Origin: Candidatus Woesearchaeota archaeon
Lineage (GTDB): Archaea > Nanobdellota > Nanobdellia > Woesearchaeales > WJKL01
Length of the DNA: 44,599 bases
NCBI GenBank assembly: GCA_014729675.1
Contig: WJJM01000034.1
Coordinates: 1 to 44,599 of the forward strand
Reading direction: 5' to 3'
The translations under genes and the position numbers were made by a program. The notes under the pieces were generated by a model, which was not told the origin of the DNA, searched no databases, and saw only the letters and a list, made by a program, of their open reading frames with translations. Of the stretch, positions 15,739 to 23,342 are shown piece by piece; the stretch's first letter is position 1, and the number at the start of each line of letters is the position of its first letter.

Positions 15739-15900
15739 GCCAGCGTCGCATAACCCGGTATTGCGTCGGCCTTGAGCCTAACTGGTGATTTGATTGATCT
15801 TGAAATGATCCAGACGAAAGCAAGCCGATTTCCTAACGGATATCCCGGTCAGTTTGATGTAAGAGCATCAACTGGGGAAATTCAAATCCGGGCGCTGGCG
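15739..15900 (+). tRNA. tRNA-Ser(UGA) with two apparent introns
   Basis: The acceptor stem is GCCAGCG (15739-15745) with CGCTGGC (15893-15899), discriminator G15900, no encoded CCA. The D arm is GCA/TGC with A14 and GG in the loop. The anticodon stem is TCGGC (15766-15770) with GCCGA, and the loop reads CTTGA before an intron of about 45 bases that ends just before AAGCCGA; the anticodon is TGA. A long variable arm (TCC-TAAC-GGA) confirms class II, hence serine. The T stem CCCGG (15844-15848) pairs with CCGGG (15888-15892), but about 32 bases, folding as CAGTTTGATG/CATCAACTG, separate CCCGG from the loop TTCAAAT. That is a second, non-canonical intron at the T stem-loop border. Exact bulge-helix-bulge cut sites cannot be fixed by eye. 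Confidence 0.85.
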
Positions 15901-16052
15901 TATTTTACTTTTCTTAACAAAATTTCTTATCACATTCTCTAAGATTTGCATTTAAATGATATACAAAAAACTAGCAAAATCAGAGCCAGAACACTGATTT
16001 AGTCAATAAGATTAAGGTGATTTTTTAACTTATTTAAATTAGGCGTCTACAT
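15901..16052. other. Short AT-rich spacer after tRNA-Ser
   Basis: No gene seen. It contains a T-rich stretch right after the tRNA (possible terminator), a 7-bp inverted repeat AAATCAG/CTGATTT (15977-16000), and a degenerate half of the repeat element (15994-16013). Confidence 0.4.
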
Positions 16053-16913
16053 TTACTTGTTTTTGTAGTCAACTATCTCAAAGAATTCATGCTTTTTGTC
16101 TATCTTTAACTTAAGATCTGGCTTTGCTTTTTGATATATCAACAAAGTTATAGGAATATAATGCTTTACAAAATCATATACTTCTTCTTTGCTCATGCCT
16201 TTGCCTTTTTTCTTTTTCAAAGACACTTCCTGTTCATACCTCCACTTGTAATGCAATTCCAGCTCTTCTGCCTTCAGAACAATAAACATGTCAAGATAAT
16301 CCCATAATCTCTCATAGCCTGAACAAAAATTCATCATATCTTTAAGATCAGAAACATCAAACCAGGATGTATCGACATCATGATTCCTGCATATCTTCAA
16401 TAATTCCTTAGGCTCTATACATGGCATTCCCAGGATCCAGCCTTCAAAAAATACAAAATCAGGCCTTTTTTCAGCCTTTACTTCCCCAGAGATATCTCCT
16501 GCAGCATCATGCAAAGATTTGTCAAATATGGGAATCTTAAACTTCTCTCCTTTTTTAATCTTATCAAAAACCTCACTAAGATACTCAATCCTATGCGTGC
16601 CAGGCATTCCTCTTGCTATCTGATAAAAAGGATTGTCTTTAAACTTCTTAGCTAAAGATGTCCTTTCATCATAGGATTTGTAAAAATCATCTATAGAAAA
16701 ACTGATAGAACTATAATTCAGCTTATCAAGAATATTTTTCAGATATTTTACTAATGTTGTCTTTCCAGTTCCCTGGCCTCCCTGGATACCTATAATCGAT
16801 GTTTTGTTCTTATCATACTTCTCGATTATCTTCTCTACCAGTGAGGCTATGAAATTATCAAATTCTTTTTTGGAATAGTGCTTATCCTGAATATATGCCT
16901 CTTTTATTTTCAT
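16053..16913 (-). CDS. D-glycerate 3-kinase-like P-loop kinase
   Basis: A 286-residue cytoplasmic kinase resembling the plant GLYK/yeast Tda10 type of D-glycerate 3-kinase, related to phosphoribulokinase and uridine kinase. It has a Walker A motif GGQGTGKT (45-52), the substrate-binding SIDDFY (73-78), RGMPGTH (101-107), PIFDKSLHD (128-136) and FFEGWILGMP (155-164). The likely reaction is ATP-dependent phosphorylation of glycerate to 3-phosphoglycerate. It is last of a three-gene operon (4-base overlap with the HAD gene). A kinase making 3-phosphoglycerate fits a nearby GpgS, which uses that acceptor. Residues binding glycerate were not checked against a structure. Confidence 0.75.
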   Translation of the reverse strand: MKIKEAYIQDKHYSKKEFDNFIASLVEKIIEKYDKNKTSIIGIQGGQGTGKTTLVKYLKNILDKLNYSSISFSIDDFYKSYDERTSLAKKFKDNPFYQIARGMPGTHRIEYLSEVFDKIKKGEKFKIPIFDKSLHDAAGDISGEVKAEKRPDFVFFEGWILGMPCIEPKELLKICRNHDVDTSWFDVSDLKDMMNFCSGYERLWDYLDMFIVLKAEELELHYKWRYEQEVSLKKKKGKGMSKEEVYDFVKHYIPITLLIYQKAKPDLKLKIDKKHEFFEIVDYKNK

Positions 16914-17659
16914 ATTATCTTCAGTATCTCTTTCAGTTTTTTAATCCTGTAATCCGGCTCAACATCAACTTCTCCTTTTCTTAGCCTTACTTCTGGGCTT
17001 TCAAAAAGGCATGCCTTAAACCCTGCTTTTTTAGAAGCTTCTATATCTTTCAGCATGTCATTGCCTACATAGATCGCTTCTGAAGCATCTATGCCTTTTT
17101 CTTTTAACTTCTCTTTCAGCATCAGGAATACCTCCACATTAGGCTTTGAAAATCCTATCTTATAGGAAAATAACAATATATCTTCATCAAAATAATCCTC
17201 TAACTTCGCATCAAGAAGGTTATCCATGTCTATCAATGTATAGAACTGCGCATTTGATACTATTCCCAGCTTAGCTTTTTTCTTAAGCTCTTTAAGCGTG
17301 TCTTCTGCAGAAGGATACAGTATATGCTTTCCATTGAAATGATTGTGGTCATAAGCTATCTCAACAAGAAGATCTTCATCATGTTCATGGCCTATCTCAT
17401 CAAGTATCATACCCCATATCTCTACTATATTAACTTCAGGATGCTCTATGCCTTTTTTTTCCTTTTCCTGATGTACCTTATCTATATTATCTTCAAAAAG
17501 CTCAAGCAGATGTTCAGAACTTGCCTCAAGATCATATTTTTCTTTTACTCTGGAAAAAGATTTCAGCAAAAGTTCTTCTTCCTCAAGAGAATCGTCTAAG
17601 TCTCCTGTCTCAGTCTTCAACAAAGTCCCGTATATGTCAAATATGACTGCTTTTATCAT
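16910..17659 (-). CDS. HAD-superfamily phosphatase of the solute cluster
   Basis: A 249-residue HAD hydrolase with motif I FDIYGTLL, motif II GIVSNAQF, the Lys of GFSKPNVEVF, and motif IV YVGNDMLKDIEASKKAG. The helical cap (about 20-100) is strongly acidic. It overlaps the genes on both sides by four bases. In this setting it may dephosphorylate glucosyl-3-phosphoglycerate or a related phosphorylated solute, the step normally done by GpgP. Known GpgP/MpgP enzymes belong to other HAD or histidine-phosphatase subgroups, so this is a contextual guess. Confidence 0.75.
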   Translation of the reverse strand: MIKAVIFDIYGTLLKTETGDLDDSLEEEELLLKSFSRVKEKYDLEASSEHLLELFEDNIDKVHQEKEKKGIEHPEVNIVEIWGMILDEIGHEHDEDLLVEIAYDHNHFNGKHILYPSAEDTLKELKKKAKLGIVSNAQFYTLIDMDNLLDAKLEDYFDEDILLFSYKIGFSKPNVEVFLMLKEKLKEKGIDASEAIYVGNDMLKDIEASKKAGFKACLFESPEVRLRKGEVDVEPDYRIKKLKEILKII

Positions 17660-19059
17660 TTTCTGAAATATCCTATAAGTTCCTTGTTGTCTATCTCAAC
17701 ATCGGCATAAGACAGTTTCTTTGCCTTTTCTATTATCTTAAAAAGCCTGTCTGCATAAGCTTTCAATGAATAGTTCTCTATTATCTTTTTTTTGTTATGC
17801 TCGACAATATTATATCCATCATAAAGGAGATCTATCATCTTTTGAAGCTGTTCTTTTAATGCATCATAATCTGCTTTCTCCAGCAGTTCAAACTGTTTAT
17901 CATAAGAATAATCTGCAAAATCATTTCCATCTATATCTATATTATCATAAAAATGCTCAATCTCCAGACCATTCTTTTCAAGGTCCTCAAAGATGAAATC
18001 AATGCCCCTTCCGATAACTTTCTTTCCTGCAACCCATCCTTCTAGAAATGTAAATCCAAAACCTTCCTGGATAGATGTTGTTATTATAGCATCAGCAATG
18101 CCAAACAGATCATTCATCCCATACATATCTTTGCTCTCTTCAGGAGATATAAGCTCATAACCAAACCCTATAACCACAGGAAGCCCATGCCCTTTCACAT
18201 ATCTCTTGACTTTCTCAGAATATTCCCTGTCAGCAGGAGAATGCGCATCTAATGTGATAAACAGCTGCCACTCGTCTTTTATGCTGTTCAAAAGTTTCAA
18301 GATAAGAAGAGCCTCTATCACATTCTTCCTTCTTATGACCTTTACAGGATAGGCCAATCTTTTTCTATCTTTTTCAAACCTATAGCTGTTAGCTTCAGCA
18401 TATTTTCCAATATCTTCAATAAGGCCTTTGCAATCTTTGGGCTTAGCAGAAAGCTTTTCAGTATCTATCCCGTTTGGGAAAAGAGATATTCTTTCTTCAG
18501 GGATCCCTGTCTTCTCAAGCAGTCCTTTGTCTCTTGAGTTTATAGTACAATAGAGAATATTCTTTCCCAAAGGATAAGCTATAGAAGCTCCGAACTTTCT
18601 GTCTTCTTTTCCAGTACAGTTCAGCATAAGATTTAGCCTGTCCTCGCGGTTCTCTTCTGCAAAATCATGCACCTGAAATATAAGCGTGAAATCTTCTTCT
18701 TCCAGCTCTTTTGCAAGCATCCCAAGTGCAGCTCCAAGATAAGAGTTCTTGAGAAGATTTATGTTATGGCAGTGCATCACACACTCTTCAGAAAGATCCA
18801 GCCTGCTTTTTATCTTATCCTTGATTTCTGCAGCCCTCTCCAGAAGCTTTTCTTTATTTTCGAATGTCTTTTCATCATAGCCAACTTCAGGGATGTTGAT
18901 AACTTTAACATCTTTGTTCTCATAAACAGCTTTTTCACTTGAATAGATAAGATTAAGATCCATAGAACTGTATTTCTTCAGGCACGAGAAAACATTCTCT
19001 ATGACAAAAAACACACCACTGTGCTTCATATGATAATGCAGAGCATAATAATTTACCAT
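17656..19059 (-). CDS. GT4-like glycosyltransferase, paralogue A
   Basis: A 467-residue GT-B glycosyltransferase. The donor-binding C-terminal half shows YPVKVIRRKNVIEAL and the family-4 signature TTSIQEGFGFTFLEGWVAGK (catalytic Glu pair), then IGRGIDF. The N-terminal half has VHDFAEENREDRLNLM. These segments and a shared EHxYxNxxxDGxDF motif also appear in the gene at 20433-21860, so the two are clear paralogues with different N-termini. It heads the HAD-kinase operon. Beside a GpgS, it may extend glucosylglycerate or its phosphate, like the mannosyltransferase of mannosylglucosylglycerate synthesis; this is inference. A TATA-like ATATTTTAAA on the minus strand about 25 bases upstream fits a short leader. 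Confidence 0.8.
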   Translation of the reverse strand: MVNYYALHYHMKHSGVFFVIENVFSCLKKYSSMDLNLIYSSEKAVYENKDVKVINIPEVGYDEKTFENKEKLLERAAEIKDKIKSRLDLSEECVMHCHNINLLKNSYLGAALGMLAKELEEEDFTLIFQVHDFAEENREDRLNLMLNCTGKEDRKFGASIAYPLGKNILYCTINSRDKGLLEKTGIPEERISLFPNGIDTEKLSAKPKDCKGLIEDIGKYAEANSYRFEKDRKRLAYPVKVIRRKNVIEALLILKLLNSIKDEWQLFITLDAHSPADREYSEKVKRYVKGHGLPVVIGFGYELISPEESKDMYGMNDLFGIADAIITTSIQEGFGFTFLEGWVAGKKVIGRGIDFIFEDLEKNGLEIEHFYDNIDIDGNDFADYSYDKQFELLEKADYDALKEQLQKMIDLLYDGYNIVEHNKKKIIENYSLKAYADRLFKIIEKAKKLSYADVEIDNKELIGYFRK

Positions 19060-19140
19060 CTGAAAGTCAAATACCCGGATGTTTAAAATATTTTTCTTTT
19101 AAGATGCCTGAGTAGCCAGCTAAAATTTCTTAGAACTCAG

Positions 19141-19189
19141 CGCCTCTGTTTCAGATGTAGAGTCAGCGAGCAAAGCGAGCGTTATAAAT
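19141..19189 (+). repeat. 49-bp dispersed direct repeat, copy 2
   Basis: Begins CGCCTCTGTTTCAG and contains AGCGAGCAAAGCGAGCG; ungapped match to 15499-15547 with seven differences. Together the two copies bracket tRNA-Ser and the kinase-HAD-glycosyltransferase operon. Confidence 0.75.
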
Positions 19190-19209
19190 AATTATTGTTA
19201 AATTATTAT

Positions 19210-19340
19210 TTTTGAATAATAATTGCAGGGCAACTCTGTTGACCTAGAAATAATTATCGCAAGGCAGGTTTTCCTGACTTAGAGATTAGGATTTTTAGAT
19301 TATTCTCATAAGGAAACTCATTGAACTAAAGATTAAGAGT
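19210..19340 (-). repeat. Variable-stem/conserved-loop element, three tandem units
   Basis: Three loop cores follow one another: GGGCAAC-TCT-GTTGACCTAGA (ending 19248), AAGGCAG-GTTTTC-CTGACTTAGA (19261-19283), and a weaker AAGGAAACTCATTGAACTAAA (19310-19330). Each is flanked by its own A/T-rich arms, such as AATAATAATT with AATAATTAT. The middle core differs from the one at 15571-15592 only in the bases between CAG and CTG. Spacing is about 35-50 bases. Confidence 0.5.
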
Positions 19341-19380
19341 GATTTTATTTAATAATAAGATAGAGTCTAAAAATCTATAA

Positions 19381-19400
19381 TAGAAAGATTTATTAATAAG
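19381..19400 (+). promoter_or_regulatory. Promoter of the gpgS operon
   Basis: TAGAAAGATTTATTAATAAG is a good BRE/TATA match, predicting a start near 19418 and a leader of about 20 bases containing GGTG before the ATG. Confidence 0.5.
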
Positions 19401-19437
19401 TGTCTAACTAATTAAACCTAAAAGGTGTTATCCATAA

Positions 19438-20436
19438 ATGAAAGTTGAAGAATGGTTTGAAAGGAACAAGTTCAAACACGACAGCTTCAGAGATATAAAA
19501 AAGCTTGCTGAACTAAAGAGAAGAAAGAGAAAAAAGATTTCTGTTGTTATCCCTACGCTAAATGAAGAATCAACTATAGGCAGGGTCATCACAACCATAA
19601 AAAAGCCCCTCATGGAAAAGAGGAAACTGGTCGATGAGATAATTGTCGTTGATTCTGGCAGCACAGATGATACAGGAAAGCAGGCTGTCAAGCACGGAGC
19701 AAAATTCTATCTTGCTTCAGACTATCTAAAGAAAAGAGGAAAAGCAAGAGGAAAAGGAGAGAACCTCTGGAAATCATTATATCTTGCAGAAGGAGATATT
19801 ATCTGCTGGGTGGATGCAGACATAAAGAATATACATCCAAGATTTGTCTACGGACTTGTAGGGCCTCTGCTTACCCAGGATAAGGTAAAGTTCACAAAAG
19901 CATTCTATCAAAGGCCTATAAAAGTGGGTCAGGAACTGGTTCCTTTAGGAGGGGGAAGGGTTACAGAATTGACTATAAGGCCGTTGTTTAACATGTACTT
20001 CCCCAGATTGTCTGGCTTTATCCAGCCGTTGTCAGGAGAATATGCAGGAGAAAGGGAAGTTTTTGAAAAGATTCCTTTTTTCACAGGATATGGTGTTGAA
20101 ACAGCCATGCTTATAGATATCGTCAAGAAATTCGGGCTTAAGGCATGTGCCCAGGTTGACCTTAAGAAAAGAGTCCACAAGAACCAGCCTCTTTCAAGCC
20201 TTAGCAAGATGGCTTTCGGAATACTTCAGGTATTTGCAAAAAGGGCAAATACACTTGGAAAGCTTATACAGGTTAAAAATGTAAAGAAAAACCTAAGGAT
20301 TATGGAGCATGACAGAAAAGGAAACTATTATCTCAAGAAGATAGATGTTCCTGAAAAACAGAGACCTCCTATAATAACACTTCCTGAATACAGGAAAAAG
20401 TTCAAGAGAGAGCCTTCCTGGACATATATAAAATGA
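19438..20436 (+). CDS. gpgS: Glucosyl-3-phosphoglycerate synthase (GpgS)
   Basis: A 332-residue GT-A glycosyltransferase of family GT81. It would transfer glucose from NDP-glucose to 3-phosphoglycerate, the first step of glucosylglycerate synthesis. Strong family motifs are VVIPTLNEE (36-44), VDSGSTDDT (71-79), GKGENLWKSL (105-114), the metal-binding DAD in CWVDADIKNIHPRF (126-128), GGGRVTELTIRPL, FIQPLSGEYAGEREVFE and FFTGYGVETAMLID. Length is as expected for GpgS. The next gene overlaps its stop by four bases (ATGA). Related mannosyl enzymes exist, but the motif set is that of GpgS. Confidence 0.88.
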   Translation: MKVEEWFERNKFKHDSFRDIKKLAELKRRKRKKISVVIPTLNEESTIGRVITTIKKPLMEKRKLVDEIIVVDSGSTDDTGKQAVKHGAKFYLASDYLKKRGKARGKGENLWKSLYLAEGDIICWVDADIKNIHPRFVYGLVGPLLTQDKVKFTKAFYQRPIKVGQELVPLGGGRVTELTIRPLFNMYFPRLSGFIQPLSGEYAGEREVFEKIPFFTGYGVETAMLIDIVKKFGLKACAQVDLKKRVHKNQPLSSLSKMAFGILQVFAKRANTLGKLIQVKNVKKNLRIMEHDRKGNYYLKKIDVPEKQRPPIITLPEYRKKFKREPSWTYIK

Positions 20437-21860
20437 AGATAGCATTTTTGCATTATAACATAGGTCATAGGGATGGAGTTAATTCTGTTATGAGGGCAAA
20501 TGCCCACAGCCTTCTTGAAAAATATAAGAAATGCAGGATATATTTTGTAGGATCTTCAGTAAGGCCGCTGATAGAGGAGCACAAGGACAGGGTTGAGCAG
20601 ATAGATGTTCCTGAGATGGATATACTGAAGAAAAGCAAGGTTGAAGATTACTCTAAACAGGAAGTGTATGATTATATGAAAGAAGGAGTTGATCTTTTCC
20701 ATAAGCTTGATGAGATACTCGAAGACATGGATTATGTTATATTTGAAAATCCAAACATAGGAGTTCATCCTGCTGTAACCTATGCATACTACAGGCTTGT
20801 AATCAAAAACGCACAAAGGGGCATTAAAAGAAAACTGACATATAGGATGCATGATTTTGCAGAGGACAGAAGAGGAAATTTCATAAATCTGATGAAGTTC
20901 AGAGGTTCAGAATCCTCGCCTTACTGGCATAAGGTAATATTCCCAAGAGCGGAGAATCTCAGCTTTATAGTTATCAACAAGAAAGACTTTACAAAGCTGC
21001 AGTCCCACGGCATAATCGAGAACAACAGGCCTTTCTATCTTCCGAATCCTGTGAATGACAGGCTTTATTATGATGATAAGGAAACAAGCGAGAAGCTCAG
21101 AAAAAAGCTGATAAAAAAATACAGCCTCAACAAATATTCAAAGTTTCTTTTCTATCCTGTAAGGATAGTTCCCAGGAAAAATGTCGAAGAGGCAATATTT
21201 CTTACCCAGCTTCTTAATATAAAATTCAATGAAAACTATGTTCTTGTAGCGAGCTTAAAGCCAAAAGGAAAAGCAGACCTTGAGTATTTCAATACACTTA
21301 AGAAGTTTGTAAAAGAGCATAAGCTTCCGGTAATATTGGGGATAAATGACATGGTAACATTGAAAAGAACATATACAAAATCAAAAAATATTAAGACCTT
21401 TGGGCTGGGAGATATGTATAACCTCTGCGATAAGGTTATCTCGACTTCAACTCTTGAAGGGTTTGGGCTGTTTTTCATAGAATCATGGTTCTTCAACAAA
21501 GCGATAATAGGAAGAGACCTTCCGGATATTACCTCTGATTTCAAGAACAAGGGAATAAACCTTGAGCATCTCTATAATGCTTTGTTTGTGGATGGTTCTG
21601 ATTTCAAGGACTTTGGAACATTGTCAAAAAGGCTCAATCTTATACTCAAGCTGGATGACAGCAAATTCTTACAGCAGCTTGAAGATAACAATAAACAAAC
21701 TTTTGCAGGATTCTATGATCCGATAAACACTGAAGACGAGGAAAAGCTGATAAAGAAGAACAGAAAACTTGTGCTTGACAATTATTCTACAGATGTCCTA
21801 GCAAAAGAGCTTAAAAAGATACTTGACAAGACTCCCTCAAGGCTTGAGTTTAAGAAGTAA
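20433..21860 (+). CDS. GT4-like glycosyltransferase, paralogue B
   Basis: A 475-residue GT-B enzyme translationally coupled to gpgS. Motifs are MHDFAEDRRGNFINLM, LPNPVNDRL, YPVRIVPRKNVEEAI, STSTLEGFGLFFIESW (donor-site Glu pair) and LEHLYNALFVDGSDF; all have counterparts in paralogue A. Its N-terminus has the GT4-like HYNIGHRDGVNSVMRANAHS. Pairing with GpgS suggests it acts on glucosyl-3-phosphoglycerate or glucosylglycerate, adding a second sugar. The donor is unknown. Its 3' end overlaps the convergent gene by 11 bases. Confidence 0.8.
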   Translation: MKIAFLHYNIGHRDGVNSVMRANAHSLLEKYKKCRIYFVGSSVRPLIEEHKDRVEQIDVPEMDILKKSKVEDYSKQEVYDYMKEGVDLFHKLDEILEDMDYVIFENPNIGVHPAVTYAYYRLVIKNAQRGIKRKLTYRMHDFAEDRRGNFINLMKFRGSESSPYWHKVIFPRAENLSFIVINKKDFTKLQSHGIIENNRPFYLPNPVNDRLYYDDKETSEKLRKKLIKKYSLNKYSKFLFYPVRIVPRKNVEEAIFLTQLLNIKFNENYVLVASLKPKGKADLEYFNTLKKFVKEHKLPVILGINDMVTLKRTYTKSKNIKTFGLGDMYNLCDKVISTSTLEGFGLFFIESWFFNKAIIGRDLPDITSDFKNKGINLEHLYNALFVDGSDFKDFGTLSKRLNLILKLDDSKFLQQLEDNNKQTFAGFYDPINTEDEEKLIKKNRKLVLDNYSTDVLAKELKKILDKTPSRLEFKK

Positions 21861-22944
21861 ATTCTTTTCTTTTTTTAAAGAATTTTTTTGCCTGTTTTTT
21901 TATCTCTTTCTCAGCCATCTTCTGGCTCATCTTTTCAGTCTCTTCTATGAAAGAATAGACTCTCATGAAATAAAGATAGCTGAAAGCTTCAAGATAGCTT
22001 TTTGAAGATTTGAAATTCTCAAGGAATGAATAGACTATACTGCACCAGGTTCCAGCATCTGTCTTTTTTTCAGGATCAATCCCTGGAATAACTTTTTCAT
22101 AAATCTTTTTGTTTTGCCTTATGCCTTCAAGAGCTTTTTTCTTTATCTTTTTCTTGTCCACACCAAGATTCTGAGGTTTTTCATATGTCTTGTTCAGTAT
22201 CCTTGCTTTTTTTACAGTCTTCTGCTTTTTTATGAACTTTCTGTCTTTTCTTATATCATAAAACAAAGTATCTACAACTTCCCTGAACATCCTGTTTAAG
22301 CTGGGAGCAGAAGGCTTGTGTTTTTTTGTTCCTAACCCGACCTGGCATATCTTAGCTTTTTCAATAACTGCTGTGGTTGTCATAAAATTGTCTATTCCGA
22401 ATTGTCTTGTACTTTTCCTCCACCTTTGTTTAAGCCATATCCTGACCATGTTCAGGCCAAATGAAAACTCTCCTCCTATCGGCTGCCTGATGTCTCTGCA
22501 GTAAAGCCCATACACAAGAGGATAGACAATGTTGTTTGTTATCGTTCCATCATACTTATGCCTTGAGTAAAAAGGTGTGCAGAAATCATACCCTTTTTCA
22601 AGAGGATTTATCATAAGCTTTACCCACTCAGGCCTTATGCTCTTAAGGTCTGAATCGACAGTCATGCCATACTTTACCTTGTTTTTTTTCATGAACTCAA
22701 AGAGAAGCTTAAGAACATTTCCTTTTCCAGTTATATCTTTTTCCCAAAGCTGCAGCTTTTCTGTCTTTGTTTTTGTATTGTAGAAAACATCTCTTGTATC
22801 ATCGCTGCTGCCTCCGTCAAGGTTTACTATGACTGCTTTCTTTCCTGGATAGTATCTTTGAAGCCCCTTGTCTACCTGTTTTATCACGAAAGATATCCTT
22901 TTTCCTTCATTATAACTAGGAATTCCTACAGCAATATCATACAT
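21850..22944 (-). CDS. GT2/GT81-like glycosyltransferase
   Basis: A 364-residue GT-A transferase. It shows VGIPSYNEGKRISFVI, NLDGGSSDDT, GKGNVLKLLFEF, the metal-binding DSD in TVDSDLKSIRPEWVKLMINP, and RQPIGGEFSFGLNMV. The order and spacing parallel those of GpgS, but with PIGGEFSF where GpgS has PLSGEYAG. That variant recalls single-step glucosylglycerate/mannosylglycerate-type synthases, so glycerate rather than phosphoglycerate may be the acceptor (inference). The C-terminal 120 residues are Lys-rich and helical. It converges on paralogue B and starts about 25 bases from a T-rich stretch; no partner gene on its strand. Confidence 0.75.
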   Translation of the reverse strand: MYDIAVGIPSYNEGKRISFVIKQVDKGLQRYYPGKKAVIVNLDGGSSDDTRDVFYNTKTKTEKLQLWEKDITGKGNVLKLLFEFMKKNKVKYGMTVDSDLKSIRPEWVKLMINPLEKGYDFCTPFYSRHKYDGTITNNIVYPLVYGLYCRDIRQPIGGEFSFGLNMVRIWLKQRWRKSTRQFGIDNFMTTTAVIEKAKICQVGLGTKKHKPSAPSLNRMFREVVDTLFYDIRKDRKFIKKQKTVKKARILNKTYEKPQNLGVDKKKIKKKALEGIRQNKKIYEKVIPGIDPEKKTDAGTWCSIVYSFLENFKSSKSYLEAFSYLYFMRVYSFIEETEKMSQKMAEKEIKKQAKKFFKKRKEFTS

Positions 22945-23030
22945 AAGAAAAAGATTTTTTTTTGGATTATATAAAAGTTTGCATGTATTTTTTCCGTAAT
23001 TTTTTAAACCCTGTTTTTTATCTGAAAACT

Positions 23031-23342
23031 ATGGATAATGAAAATTTTGCTTTGGAAAACTTAAGGAAAGCATTGAACTATCTGGATAAGAAAGAGCCCT
23101 CTTCAAAAAGCGGCAGGTTTATAGTATCCCGCAGAGAACACTTACTTAAGAAACAGGGCTGTGATGAAGACGATATAGCAAAGGCTCATGATATACTTTC
23201 AGAAGAATACAGCCATCTTTATGTTTCATACAGGCTTGCTGAAAATAAGCTAAATGAAGATAAAAACAATTCTGAAGATTATTCAGGCGAGACAGTGGAT
23301 TTTGTAGAGAAATCTAAAGAAAGTATAGATGGGTTTTTTTAG
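23031..23342 (+). CDS. Small acidic hypothetical protein
   Basis: A 103-residue soluble protein starting MDNENFALENLRKALNYLDK, helical, with an acidic C-terminal tail. I do not recognise it. An upstream in-frame ATG (22962) would add a hydrophobic, Phe-rich stretch that overlaps the promoter (TTTTTTAAACC near 23000). Since that TATA box would start transcription around 23028, the ATG at 23031 is preferred and the mRNA would be leaderless. Its stop overlaps the convergent secreted-protein gene by four bases. Confidence 0.6.
   Translation: MDNENFALENLRKALNYLDKKEPSSKSGRFIVSRREHLLKKQGCDEDDIAKAHDILSEEYSHLYVSYRLAENKLNEDKNNSEDYSGETVDFVEKSKESIDGFF

Larger units (their letters stand above)
19060..19437. 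other. Non-coding interval with repeats and divergent promoters
   Basis: No protein or tRNA gene seen. It carries promoters for the two flanking operons at its ends, the second copy of the 49-bp direct repeat and three tandem units of the variable-stem element. Very AT-rich between these. Confidence 0.6.

Noticed and set aside
15499-19189. Direct repeats as ends of an insertion sequence or integrative element
   Set aside because: No transposase, integrase or terminal inverted repeats lie between them, and no duplicated tRNA 3' end was seen, so only a dispersed repeat is claimed.
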